Source: Pithys albifrons albifrons (taxonomy: Eukaryota > Chordata > Aves > Passeriformes > Thamnophilidae). Taken from it: a stretch of DNA of 64,000 bases. Shown piece by piece: positions 13,301 through 28,300 of this stretch; the stretch's first letter is position 1; the number at the start of each line of letters is the position of its first letter. The notes beneath the pieces were generated by a model that saw only the letters and a program-made list of their open reading frames with translations, made no database searches and was not told where the DNA came from. The position numbers were made by a program, and so were the translations under genes. The DNA lies in assembly GCF_047495875.1 (NCBI RefSeq), contig NC_092461.1, positions 69,614,299 through 69,678,298 on the forward strand, in the 5' to 3' direction.

Positions 13301-16300
13301 GCACTGGATTAGCAAAACCTTAAATCCCATTGGATTAAAATAACTAAGGAGATAGCTGTGATGTTATTACTCTAATCTCAATAGAGTAATTACTTCTTTG
13401 TCCGTTAATGACATAGCATGCCTAACACGTGAGAGACTTCTCTGCTGTCCCTAAAATTTCAGTATAGAATATTAAGGGAAGAGATTTTCAAGCTTGTCTT
13501 CTCCACGGTCGACAAAGACTTACAGCCACAACATACTAATATGAGGATTTCTGGTGTTCTCCAGGGAAATCCTCTGGGTCATAAGACAATCTAGAACAGA
13601 CTTGCTCGCATTTGATTCTGTGCACCTAAAGTTTGAATGGTCAGTACTAATTTAGCAAGACACTACAATATGTGCTTCCCATTATTACACGATCAAATTC
13701 TAATTTTGCATGTAAAATTAACATATACAAATTTCCCCCTTTATTCAGTAACAAGTAATTTTTCTGGATATCAGGCAATTTTCGGACTTTCAGGAAAAGG
13801 ATTACTGCAAAATAAATAATTTGTGTGGGTAATACCTGCACAGGTACAGTGAATTTACACACATATGTACTTCTCCTGAGCAAAATGACTCTACATCACT
13901 TGCATGGAGTAGTCACTCCATGTCTATATATGTGATTCAGCTGCATGGGAATATGGAAGATCCCTTATCTAAGATGCAGTCAGAGCTTTCAAAATTCTTG
14001 AAACAGATCCAAACTACACATTTATGTTGAAGAACACTGACCCAGAACTAATCAGCACCTCCAGAAAAGCCCTGTTTCTCCTTCTTTACTTTTAGATCTG
14101 ATAGCTCTTTTTTCCCTTTCAGAGAAAGGAGCTGAAAAAAACCCAAAATCTAGACACTAAGTATTACAAACGAAGTAAGTGTTATCTTAAAATAAATAGA
14201 AAAGCTCTTGAATATTAAGGATAACAGTTTCTTTGCAGTTCCACTCTATCTCAGAATGTTTTAACAGTGACAGTGGTATTAGAAAATCAGAGAAATATTA
14301 AACTTATTCAGTCCCAGGATATAGAAAGTGTTTTCTGTTTTCTATTTACAGTCAGTTCTTTCTGCCCGGTGCCTTTTGGCTGACTGAAATGTATGTTTGC
14401 ATGTATTTTACAGCTGTTTGTGATCCTTGAAGGTAAAACCTTCAATATTAGTATGTCTAAGTAACTTACTACATTTGATGCATGTATATGTAACACTCAA
14501 ATAAAGTATTTTGATCCTATTTATAATTTGTAAGATGTATCCTTATGTAACTGTGGTAAGGTAAAATGGCCTTAGCCTGAGTGTAAATCTGGTACACAAT
14601 CACTAGGAATGCCTTTAAAATAGTAGTTTAGAATGAAGAACTTTAACAATCCATGGTTTCTCTGTTAAATCTCCTGTGATAGTTCTGTATCTATTCTAAT
14701 TCAGAAAGAAACAGAAACATTCCTAAAATAAGCACAGGAAATGTAAAGTACAGTTAAACATTACCATTTGCACAGCAATCAACCTGGAGCCTATTCATAT
14801 TTGAAAAAAGATCAGTGTTTAATTAAGCTCTGGCAAACTCAGTTCTATTTCCTTTCACACCAGTAGAGTTTGCCTGTGTTTGTCAGTGCTGAGTTTGGTT
14901 TGTATGCAGTTAAGCACATGTCATCAGCTTTCATTCAGTTGATTCAACTAGTTCATATATTTCTTTTGATGTATTGCAGCTGTTCTTGTGTTTAATTTAT
15001 GCAAATATTCCAGAATCTACATTTATTAGCGGCCATGACAACTAAAACAGAGTACTTTGTATAGAGTCCTGCAGAATTGCAAGATGTGAATTTCCTCTTC
15101 ATATTTATCAATGTGTAGTCTCTCTCATTCTAAGAGTGGTTCTGCCTTCAGTCAGGAGCCCTCCAATAACTTTCCAGGCATAATTTGCTGCCTCTGGATT
15201 CATTTGAAATACTTTCCTTGCTGGTTTAGTGATTTCAAGTAGCTGCATTAATGGAAATTGTTATCTGTTACAGAAAAAAATTAATAGGAAGAGATAGCTT
15301 CAGTAAATAATGCCTTGAATAGTTTTGCCAGTCTTACCTATAGTGTCTCCTTTTCAGTGAATTATCCTTTTATAAGTTTAATGAACAATTTGCATTGTAA
15401 TATATCTTTCCTCTTGGAAAGAGGGAAGTAGATATTCACAGCATAGTACTCAAAATAGCAAAGGTTTCATAAGACCCTACATTTTCTCATTTGAGTTGTT
15501 TGAGGGATATGCGATCCTGTTTATTAAATTCTCTTAATAAAAAGAAGAGCTCTTTTACATAAACTTGTACATCATATCTGTAATAGTTTGAGGTTTTTTT
15601 CATTGGCTTTTCAAAATAAATATCAGTGTTTTCCATGTTCACATCTCTGACAGAGGAGAAAAGAAAAAATGTCTTTAAATTATGTACATAGTGTTGATCT
15701 GTATGTGTGTGATGCTGTTACAGACTTATAATGTGAAGTAGAGTTGTTCAATATCTTTTTACATTTTAAATGAAATCTTGACAATATATTAATCTAGATC
15801 TTTATCCATTCTAGTTCAGTTTTCTAGAGTGATCCTTAACTGTAATAGCAGAAAAGTAATCATATACAGAATGTTTAGCTTACTTCTCAATCCCACAGAA
15901 TTTTATGACAGAAACAGGGATTTACGGAGAGGAAAAAAATGAAATCCATGCTTCTTAATGTTCTTTTGCCAAGCAAATATAAAGGTCTCCACAGGCAAGG
16001 ATTAACTAATACAAATATGCTTTCTGAAGAGCCATTGAAGAATTACTAATAAACATAATTATAGCTGAGTTCAAGGTATTCAACCTTGTAAATATATCCT
16101 GTTATTATTTCATTACAGTTGGGTAAAGCCCTAGGAGAAGCCAATGTTTTAAACTCTTTGTTCAAGTCTTAATGAATTATTGGAAAGTAGCTGATTAGAA
16201 ACCATTGAATGAGAAGGGGCTGCTCCATTCTGAATGTTGCTCCCTTTGATGTGGTTTACCTCCCAAGTTGACTAATTTCCTTGGCCAACAATCTTGGTAT

Positions 16301-19300
16301 GTGAAGCTGTGAGCCTTCTTTGTGGGACCATTATATTCCAGTGCATGTCTGGAAGACAAATATGGTAGCTAGCTATTTAGTGAACATTTTACGTGTTTTT
16401 TGGAACTCACACCTTAGAATGGAATTCTCCCCAGAAGTGGGTCGCAACTGCATTCTGGCTAAATGGGATTCAATGAACTAAGTGGGATATCCAAGCAGAC
16501 ATTTAGTTTCTTCTTAGACTAACCATGCATTCCATACTTACATCCCTTTATTTTTTTTTCTATTTGTGACTCTGCTTACTATCTGCTTCCAGTTGCTTCT
16601 GAAATCAATGCCTCTTCAGCTCTCTAAGACAGAGTCTATAATGCAAAAATATCTGTTTGTGACACTGAGGCCACTGTGTGTCACTGGGTGAGAACTGTGG
16701 TCTACACTATGTACCGGCATATGCTTCTGGAGAGTTTCAGATTTTGGGTAATCGAACAAGAGCACAGACATAAGAGATTACAATGTTACTGCATCTCATC
16801 TTGATACTGGAGTAAAATCGTTGAGCAATTCCTTAACAATGTGAACATATTTGAAGATGTGGATGAAGTTTGAGTAGCTGGTGCTGCCTTCACAGTGACT
16901 TAGCATTGTTACATAGCTTCCCACAGCATACATGTGAGGCAGTCACTCTGTGAGCTTTCATATTTCCCAGCAGATCTGTTGCACTCTGCGTTATTGCTTA
17001 GTGTGAACTCAAATAAGAGCAGTGTTAAACTACATCCTGATTTTTTTCATCTCCATTAAACTAGTCTCACTTGAAGATGTTTTCATTGGGTGCATCACCT
17101 ACAGTAATGTAGAAGGAGCAGCCATTTACCATAAGGTTCCCCACTCAGGCAGTGTTTGACAAACACTCTGGTTTGTGTGGACTTTTTCGATTGAACCTGT
17201 CTTCAGGCTACGCTTTCACACAGCCTCTGTTCTCTTGGTGTGGAGGTGGGGGTTTAAAAATTTGGCATGCTAGGATTGAGGGTCTTCTCTTTAAGGATGA
17301 TCTTGCACTGTGATTGAATTATTAAGCATGGCGTGCACAGATAGGAGTGACCCAAAGTTCAAGGGTTCAGAACTTCTGAGATGTCTCATATGGTAACACG
17401 CATTGGACATATCCTCAGTTGTATGTCTTCTGAAATAGAACAGAAAGATCATCACAGCAATACTATGTTTTTACTTAATTTACAATAACCTAAGGATTAC
17501 TTAAAATTAACCCAATAGCTTTAATTTGAGGAGGCAAGCATGCAGGCTAAGAATATTTGAAGCACGGTAATGATGGCTGTAGCCAGGCTTCTTACTTTTT
17601 CACTTAAGGTGGTGAGGATTCAGAGAGTGCAATGGGGGAGGAAGTAACATGAAAGCTGGTTTTGCCAGACAGGTGAAGACTTATTTGTGCTGTGAGAATC
17701 TCCAGCTGGGAAAATCCACAGTTGTTATAGACTTTGTGCCACCAGAACAGAAAAAGGTTGGCTCAGAGAGGAGAATCTGGCTCAAAGAACTTAAAATAAA
17801 TATCAGATGTCAGAGCTGTGACTTAATTGTTTAGCTAAGTAGATCATGTGAGTTACACACAGATTGAGGATGTGGTGTTGCTCCCATTGAAATCAAGGAG
17901 AACAGAATCAGGGCATACTCTTCTTCCAGTGTTTTTCAGTCCTTGAAAATGTGTTATTTGAAAGTACACCAGTTCCTAGAATAATTCCTTGTACCAGCTG
18001 GGAATCCAGAGAGCTGCTAGTACACAACTGCTGTGTTGTTTATTACTGTAGACATAAGCTAAGATTGTAAACAGAATGCATTTCCTTACTTGCTCTTAGT
18101 TTTTATTACAAAATGTGAAACTCAAACAATGGCTTCTGTGACTAACCATGGAAATTGGAACTGCAGGTTCAGGCATGGTTTCCGATAGTTGTCAGTTTCA
18201 AAGAGATAAGTCAAGATGTACATGATTTTTTCTCCCTTTATTGTAGTCTTGCATTACAGTTCTGACAGTCTCAGAATTAGACCTGTGCCTCAACTCAAAG
18301 ACATTATTTTATAAATATTTCCTTGGGAAACTGTAAATCTAAAAGCCTTATAACTCCATGGAGATTGTTTGGTTTTTGCTTTTGGTTTTATTTTTTTTCC
18401 TAGCAATAAATGCATAAGAGATGTTTGTTACCTTTATAAATAAGAGGAAATATTTTTTATCTTATCATTACACTATTGCATGCTTTCTTTAGTATTTTAA
18501 AATTCTCTATTAAAAGAAAAAATCATGTTTAATCATGCAGGCTTTACAAGAGTGAGGAAGAAGGATAGTGGCGCATGAAAACGAAAGGAATTTTTAGTTA
18601 CAACCAAAATTTAATTACCTGGAGCTGACTGACAACCTGACATTCAGGAAGAAGGTGATGGTTTTGGGAGTAGGCTTCACATGTGCTATTGAAATACATT
18701 TCCGTTACCTGGCTAAAATCCTTCACATAGTTCTAGTGACAAGGTGAAATACTGATAAACAGGTGACAGAAAGAAAGTTTGGAAGTACCTAAAGCTAATT
18801 TACCAACTGACACATATTTTTACAAATTCTGATTGGATGATGAATACCTGGTGACATTATAAAGGAACAGAGTATAGAGAAATTATTTAGTATCATATTT
18901 CTGGACATACTCAGAAAATACTGTGTGAAATATTCTGATTTAGGTAGGACAGTTTTTAGGTGCTGGTTTCCCCAGCTAGGGCTCAGCTTTTCCAAGTTCA
19001 TGATGATAATAATACTGTTAAAGCAGTCTTTTAACCAGCAACAAGGTGTGATTTCTTTTTCTGAGAAATGAAGATATAGTGTCTAAGCACTTAGTGAGCA
19101 ATTACATTCCCTTCACAAATGGTGAACTAAGCAAAGAAAAAGGGGAAAAGGAAGAACAGAATAGTCCCAGTGTCGAGAGACCTGAATAATTCACAGTAGG
19201 CAAAACTATCCTCCCCATCCCTTGTCCACCTATTCTGACACTTCAGACATGATTAAATATTTCTTCTGTAGCTTGAGTGAGTTACCTTGCTCCAGCATCA

Positions 19301-22300
19301 GGTTACGTCCTTCCCACAGTTCAGTGCCCAGGCTTGAAGGAGCCAACTCTAGGTATAATCTGTTGCCCTTAAGAGGAGGTTGAACTGGGCTGGCAACCCC
19401 TTGCAGGCCATAACTAGTCATTGCTCTGCTGAGATGGGAAGGCCTTCCTGGAATTACTGTTCGTGCTGTTAATTATCTTCATAGCAATGATTGCTAACTA
19501 TTCCTGTCACTCTCTGTTCCTACTCGCAGCTCAGCAGGGACCAGACAAGGTGAGGAGGCCAAGAAGAGTGCAAGGGAGGGGAGAAGGCAAAGTGCAATAT
19601 GTGGGCAAGTAAGGCATGGGCAGGGAAGAGTGAGGTCAATGCCTATCTGGGTCCTTCCATGGATGTGAACAGATCTTTATCATCCTCCCCTAACTGCAAG
19701 TCAACCTTTTCTTTTGCTAAGGCTACTGGAGGGGCTTATTTAAAGATAGTTTTCTTCCGTAACTTCTGCAGACTTGACCTAGGTATGGGTAAAGACGGGA
19801 ATGACAAATAGGTGTCTTTCTCCTGTGCCTTATATCCTTTGTAGGTGCTTCAAGCTATAGAAGATGAACACCAAACACTTCTATACCTGTTTCTCCTACT
19901 TTTGTCCTTATGTCTGGATGTGTTTTTCAGTCTCCTCCCTTGTACTGTCACAGGTGCTTTCACTTAGGTAGAATATGTGGACATAGATCACAGAGAGTGG
20001 GAAACTGAGGGAACATGAGCAGTTGTGGCATCTCAGAGATGGTCCTTTGAGTTCAGCTTAGAAAGTTGGGTTATAAAGGAAAGAACTTCTGTCTCCTTCC
20101 CAAGTAGCAGCATAATAAAATGTAAAAGTGCAAAGTCAAATACAATCAGTATATTTGCTTTGTCTGCCATTACTGATTTGATTTTGTGAAAGTTTCTATT
20201 GCAAAACTGACCTGAAGCATAAAAAACCTGGAGGCAAAAGTTTGTCTCAGAGGACTTTGTGTCAATTCATCTTCCTCCACCTGAACTGAAAAAGGCAGGT
20301 TTCCCACAGATTGTGCTTGGGATGGACTGTGTTGGCAAGAGTGCCATGATAGTAGCTGCAATAGCACAGGATCTTTGACCAGGGCACTTTGACCAATATG
20401 TCCTGTGAGATCTAATAGAGAGCTACAAGGTCTTCTTTCTTAAAAAAGAGGACAAACTTCACTTTCATTCATTTTGTATGACAGATGAATGAAAAGAAAA
20501 CTGCAGCAGTGAGGAAAATTTAGAATACAAATGAGCACAAATTTAGCATATAAATTTAGAATACGAATGAGCACATAACGCCTTCTGAGACAGCAGCACA
20601 ATTGTGGCTTTGGTGCTTCAGAAAGAGAAACTTGACAAAAAGAGACTGTTCTAAAAGTTATCTCTCTCATGATGTACACCCAAGTTCATTTGATTTTCGG
20701 TGATATTTTACAGTCTGAAACATCCAAAAAAGGGACTAGATAATTGACATTTTTTTCAAAAAAAGTAGCTTAATCAGTGGGATGTTACTTACAGATATAC
20801 CCTGTGCCAAAAATATGGCAAGGAGCTTAAGACATTTAATTTTTAATCCCTTGTATTCCTTTGTAATGCAGTAGTAGGTAAATCAAATCAATTCAGAAAC
20901 TGACTCCATTTAATGATGTGCAGTAAAGAATGAGGGAGTTAGGAATAAAATACCATAGCAAACCGATGTGTTTCTTCTCAAGGTAGAAAGAACTCATTTT
21001 ACATGGTTCATCCTCATATCTTTACAAGCTTGCCCTGTTTTTAGGTAAGATGTATCATTTAATCAGAAGGACTCCATATCATAGTAGGGATTTAAGGATA
21101 AAATCCTCCCTATTAGTTGCTCATAGGCCATGACCCAGTGGGAATAATAGTACATAAAACATAACTGAGAGAGTGATTTGTTGAATTAAAGCTGGTATTC
21201 CACACTTAGAATAATTTGGCTGAAACCTACTGGATTTCTTAAATCCAGCCATCTGCTATTTCAGGCAACACATCCAAGGATCTTGTTCATAACCTTTTCA
21301 AAGAACTGGAATGTGACTAGCTAGTGTAAAACTTGTCTTGCCAGTTTATCAGTTAGTAGAGATAAATAAATATCCCTCTATTCTTGAAGAAAGGTCCAGG
21401 TCACATTAGCCTTCTCTGTTACTATTTATATTGTATTATAGTATGTACAGCATCTTCTGTACTATTTATAACAGTGTTGCTAAAATTTACTGGTGCATCA
21501 TTCAAATAAAGTCTATAAATCCAGCTGAAATTAGGTGTTTCCAGTTAGTCAGTCATCTGTTTCCTTGGTACCCACCTGAGTGTCTCCATAATAACCATAC
21601 AGCTGAAAAGTATTTGGGTCCAAAATGCCTTCCATAATTCCCTTGCAATTATATTAATGGGGTGTTGATAAGTGAGGGGGACTGTACAGCCATCAGTGAG
21701 AGTGGCATTTGACCCTGGTCACTTATAAAAAGCCAGCACTTCAAACTAAATTTCAAGACTGTTTTTAGAAATCTTAACGAAATAATGAATATTCCATTCC
21801 AAGCAAAAAGTAAATAATGAGAAATTTGAAATACTTCATATCTGTTCACATCTGTAGTGTGCATATGTCAATCCATCAAACAAATGTTATGAGGACATAT
21901 AAACCTACAGACAAAAACTGGGCATGCTGAATTATGAAAGCAGTATGGCTTTGCTTTTTGTATGTTTTCAATGTGGGCAGTTTCTTATTTTATTACCATT
22001 TTTAGGAGTTGTCCTTATCTGGTTTTAGTGGTAGATTTAGGAATACCTTTGTACAATACTTTGTGCCTTTTAAAAAATATTTAGTATTTCCAATACTGAA
22101 GTTTTGGTAGAACCGAATACATTTCAGTTACACTCCTGTGAATGCCCTGAAGTTACTAACTGCCCTAGATTTAAAGGAGCAGCTGATGTAGATGAGGCTT
22201 ATGGGGGTAAGAGAGAGAAGGCACAGGTGAATAGACATTTTAGTATAAGAATGAATGGTTGGCACTACATGTGATGGATTGGCAGAGCAAACAGGACAAA

Positions 22301-25300
22301 AATAGAAATCGTGACTAAATGCCAGATTGAGATTTTGGAAGCTTGCGCTTCCTTTTATGCCCATCTTTAGCACATGGAAGAGTAACACTGATTTTTTTAA
22401 TGTAATTGCCGGTGATGCCTGACATGGTAAACTACCAACCATTATGAAAGCAGACCCTGTTAGGCTTTCTCTTTGGGGTCACAGCATTGTACTTCTACAA
22501 TGCCTGATGTCACAGCCCACTTCATTACTCAAATTCCTGGTGAATGTTACAGAATAAAGTCTTACAGTGTTATATATAAAACACCAGATATTGTGTTCAA
22601 AACTAAAACTAGGGGAATTTGAAAATACATCAATTTATCAGCATTTAAAAAGAGTATTTGCCATGCTCACGTCTGAAAAACATTACTGGAATGAATACCA
22701 GGAAAAGTAAATGTTAAGTAGTTAGTTTAAGTATCCTTAGAAGCACTGTTTCAAACCTGGACAAGTAATTAAACATGGAAGCATTTGTTAGACATGAGAG
22801 CAGAACTAGCATTTTAGGACTTGACTAATGCAGTACAGTCATATATCACAATGTGCATTCCAAATATTTTCTTTAAATAAAGTTGTAACGCCAAACAAAG
22901 ACTTTATGGACAGCAAATAAATCCAGAGAGATTAGAATACTGTTTATGTCTACTCTTTGAGAAGACAAATTGGCCTAGTCATTAATTATGAATTCTTAAT
23001 TGCACTCTATTTGTAACCCTTAAACTCTAGAGTACACTTTGTATTGTGGGAATTTTTAAAGGGCTCCCATAAGACAGAGTTAGTGGGAAGCCTAGTAAAC
23101 TCAGCTCTCAGAGCAGGAAGGTATGCATAAGTACATTCAGCATATTATACATTCAGTAGGTGGCAGTGGTATGCAGTTATAGATAATTCAGGATTTTCTC
23201 TTGAGCAGACACTCATCTCTGTGAATCCAAGCAGTGTTGATTTAGAGCTTTATTTGAGGCTTTTTCTTGCCCAGAAAACTATGAAATACCAGATAATTCT
23301 TCACCTGCTAGAGCAGACAGTGATAGAAAATGAAAACAAAGTTGCTAATTTATTGTAATCTTCTTTACATAGCACTGGGAGAAATCTGGTAAGTTTTGAA
23401 TTTCAAACAGCAATATTACATACAGAAAGGAATGTGTCTGTCTGGAACACTGACTCATTTTCCGTCTATGCTCAGAATGTACACATCAAAGTCTCAAAAC
23501 AAAAGTATTCAGTAAGTGGGGACTGTGCGTGTTACTTAAACGGAGTAGTAACACAGTGACTTCTCGGAATACTGCACACAGAAATAGATATTTTCCCTTA
23601 TCTGAAGGAATGAATTGCAGATCGATTGGGGGAAAACATGGTGTGTGGGAGTGTATAAGCAAACAAATTGCTAAGGATATAGAAATTATTATAAAGATTT
23701 TAATTGTGGGAAAATGAAGAAAAAGAGCAAGACAAAGTAAGAAATACAATTCATTTAAGTGGTAGAAAACACAGATGAGTAGTCTAAGAGAATTAAATTA
23801 CATCATTTAAGCAGATATTTTCTCATATGGCAGTTATTTCTAACACAAATAGTGGAAAATGTTTAATGATTTATGATTGTTAATGAAGGAAGGAGTTTCT
23901 TTATGTTTCACAACCATGTTTTTTCTTGCCTCCCCATGGGATACTGAGGTAGGAAAGACATTACATATACAACCAAAAATTCATCCTCAGGATTTTGAAC
24001 ACTCTTATGGGACCCCAGAATCAATTGGTGGTCCCTTACTGGGGAATACAAATGTCACACATTTTCAACAAAGAAGTGCATACTCTGTTTCTCTGCTGTT
24101 TCAGTCACCCCATGAGGATCCAGAGAAACATTTCAATCTATATTAATATGGCTGTTGTATGCAGAACAAAAAGTAATATCTTTCTGGTAACAGTGGAATG
24201 ACAGCATAGAAAAATCAGAATTTCCAGCCTAGCCAAAGCTGCTGGAAGTCCTCAGTTTTTCAGGTAAGAACTTTGTCCAGCCATGGGCCCAGGAGTGAGT
24301 TTTGTGCACTCTGGTCACAGCCGAAGTATAATAATGAAAGTAGGAAATTGAGACCGTAATTGCTTGGGGCACTAAAAAAGAAGTAGATGTTACTTGATTC
24401 AGTTATGCTTAATGTCATCTGCTGCTGAGGGCTGTGTTAGGAGCTGTTCTCCCAAGCTCTGTGAAACCGTGGAGTGGAAAGTGCCTTAGGCAGGGATTGG
24501 GATTGACTCCCTCTGACAGGTGCCCACAGTGGTGCCCGCATGTTTCTGTTTACCTCTAGCAGGAATAGCTGGGTCAGATCTGTAATTGAATGCTTGATGC
24601 TCCATTTATTCACAGGTTATTTTATCACCTGATTCCCAAATACACCACTGTAGTCAAACACCTATGCTTTACTCTACACCACGCTGAACTCTTATAAATG
24701 GACATTAATATTATTTTTTTCTCCACTAGTATGCCTTATCTTACTGTTTTTTATTTTATTTCTTGATTTTGAACAAAACTCCTTTTTTTTTTAAATGAGG
24801 GAATATATCTCTTTCTAAAATTTGTTGGAATAATTACTTATGTAGATTAAATCATGCAGAGAAAAGACTGTGGGACATCAAGGTTTCTGAATATGTTTGT
24901 ATTGTTGGTTTCTTTAAACACTGCTTTTGCAGGATTTCATGCTGATGATATTTTCATCCTTGCATTGCAATGTCATTCCATTCACTCATCTTCCTAGCAT
25001 ATCACTTTACTTGGGTATTATCATGTTCTGGTTGAGTTTCACCTCTGTAGCTTAAATTCTTCTGTGACCTTATAAGCTTCATTATGAATTTACATTTGGA
25101 AGATTTTACTATCATTTATATCAACACACATTCTATGTTTGTGCAAACTAAACCATCTTGAGATTAATAAAAACACGCAAACCTCCTCCTCCTAGTGTTT
25201 CACGTTGTGGTATTGTCACAGTAAGCAAGGGTTGCCATCTTTAGGCACTGTGGAGAATTTGTAGTAAAGCAAAGCTCCATCCAAATAAATGTGGCTTGTC

Positions 25301-28300
25301 TATATAAGAACTCAAGACAGTTTTACTGGCAGGGTTCCAATATTTGTGGAAACATGATATTTCAACTGCAGCAAGATTTATCCATATACTGTGAACAAAT
25401 ATAACCTTTGTACAAGTTGAAATTTTGGAGAGTCTTGTTCTTTAAAATGTCGCTTTGGTTTAAAATTCTACTAATACATATTGCCCTTTAAGCACTTTCA
25501 TGACATGAAATGATATAAAAAAAAATAAAACCCCAAAAAACAAACCAAACCAAACAAAAAACCCCTTTACATGGTATTTTCATGCCATAACATTTTGGAA
25601 GCCTGCATCTATATTTATAATAGAAGAGTCAGCTGCATCTTACTGCTGACAGTTTTCTTCTGCCATATTACAGGTAGAAAGAAGAAAATGCTCAGCATTG
25701 GTTTTCTAAATGCTCCAGATATAAAATAAATTTAAAGAAAATGTGAGAATTAAGATTTTTGCAAGATTGTATGTGTGGCCATTGTGCAAAATTTAGGTAA
25801 ATCTACATTAAACTAGGAAAAATGTCTTATTAGTTTGGTAATGCAAGACCTGTTAAAATTTATTGGTTTGTATGAAAATTAATTTCACTTAAAAGAACTA
25901 TAAACTAAGAGAAAATGTGAGTAGGAAAGAATTACAAAGAGCAAAAAGAAAAGAATAATTCTAAAGCATTGCTCTTGCTGAAGAATAGACTGGTGTATTA
26001 ACTCAAAATTGCTTTATTTGAATGAATATGAACCAATCGGATCATAAAACCATTGAAAGACATAATGAAATTACTATTGATGACTATAGTAATTACTAGA
26101 GACTATCTTGGACTAAATATTATATTGAAAACAAATTTCTGCAAGATTATAATCATTCAAACCACCTGTTAATTAACCTCTTGAAGTGCAAAACAACCTG
26201 AGAACAAGAAACATCTGTTATTCCATCATGTGATGTGTCATTTCCAGGAATGTTGTACAACTTAATAATGGATATTCTGAATTAGCTATGAATATTCTGG
26301 AAAATGGGTAATTATCAAACCCAAGTAAAAAAATGTGGTGTTTTAAATGCTGAAGTGTGTTGTAGAGAGCCCTTAGCGCCTGCATGTCAATCTAATATAA
26401 TTTAGGTGGCAGGAAAAGGTATAGTGATAACTGATGTAATTTCTGGTTTCATGTTCTGTTGGATACATTTTTCTGAAACATTCACCTGCTATGGAGAGGT
26501 TTTCCACAAGTGCTTCATAAGTTGATTTTTTTTCTTAATTTATTTAAATAATTGGAGAAATATAGTTTTGGAGGTTTTGGTGTTTCTGGGGTTTTGGGTG
26601 CTTTTTTGTTTGTTTATTTCTTTGGGTTTTGGGGGGGTTGTTTTGTTTGGGGTTTTTTGTGGAGTTTTTAATTTTTTTTAACTTTTAAAATTTTGTTTAG
26701 ATGTGTGAATATTTCTACAAAGAGATTCTTGATGAAGACCCTTTATCTTTTTTCTTTATATACAAATCTTAAAGAACTTTGTCAATGAAACAGAGCCCAG
26801 GCTCTGTTACTTCAAATATTCTGTGCCTGCCTCCTGTCGAGTGAGACGCAGATCCCTCTGGTGTAGCCCTGGACTAGGCCAAGAGCAGGAGTAATTTTTG
26901 CTGTTGGATTGGCACTGCCCCTCTGAATAAACTAAAAATATGAAAAAGCTTCCTGTTGGGAGCAAAACCAAATTGAGATCTTGATTTTTTTCCTACCACA
27001 GTGATATCACCTAGGGATATGGAGGTTTCATGCCCCAAGTCAATGAACTGTTGTGTGGATTTAGCTTATTTCAGGGCTGCAAGCACTGCTCTTGTGATTT
27101 ATCCTTTATCAGGACATGGGTTTTCCAGGCACAATTATGATGTCATGATACTGGAAACAGTACAAACACAGGATAAAAGTCAGCACCTGCTGTCACAGCT
27201 TTGTCATCTGAACAGGCAAAACATGGAAACTGAAGATACAGAATGTTGAAAAGAGTCACACAAGGTGAAGCAATTATGTCTTATGTTGCAAGCTGAGGAC
27301 ATGCTTTAGACCAGGCTGTAATGTAGTAGTCCTCCACCTCTTTGTAATCACACCCAGAGTAGTGAAAAATTAAACATTCATATCGGCTGCTGGGTGCTGA
27401 ATACCGATCGAAAAGTGTGCATAGGAATTCTCTAGGGAATTAGCTTTACAGCAGTGGTTTAAATCAACTTTGGAAAGATTAGAACAAACTGTGAGAAGGG
27501 AGTTTGAGCAGCTGTTGCTCACTGATTCTTAACTCAGAACTTGCTAGCTCTTCCCATCATCCCATTTATCCCAGCATGGGATAAAACGCAGGCAGACCCA
27601 ATCTCCTCTTACCTGTAGCCACAAGACCTTCTGTGAAGTGTCAGCTTGATAAAATTAACAGTATGGATGGTTTAGAACCAACTTCACAGTATAAACTTAA
27701 CCATTCTCTCTGTGAAGCAGAGCTGGAAAAAACTCAAAATTTGTCTTATCCCTAGACTTTGCCTTAGATATTCCTACTATTTTAGAAAGAAGATCCAGCA
27801 TCAGATCTGTCCTAGCACCATTTAACAGTTGTCCATGGCCATTGCTGTCTCTGGAAGGGGTGTGGGATGGGCAGCATTTTGCCTTGGATGAGTAATTATG
27901 TAAGGATACATATAGACGTCCCAATGTAAATAAGAAATAAATCATTGAAGGTTATTAATGATTATAAACTGAGATTCTGCCCAGAATTACACATAGGGTC
28001 AATCTCACAAGTGCCTTTTAACTCAGATGTACTCTCTCTGGTGAGCAGTGCAGATTGTAAGCCTGGGCATAAAAATGCCATAGCCTAAATATTCACCCAG
28101 CTGATTAAAAATATTATTACTATATCCCATGGGATATATACTGGCTGTATTTTAGTAGTTTGTGTAATGTGGTCTTGAAGCAAGAATGGATTGAGTAGAC
28201 TTTCTCTACTCAATACTTCCAGTTCACATGGATTTCACGCTTGCTACATTTTATTTTGTTTTCCTGTTTCTTTTGTGGTTTTTCCCAGTGTGACTTTCAA

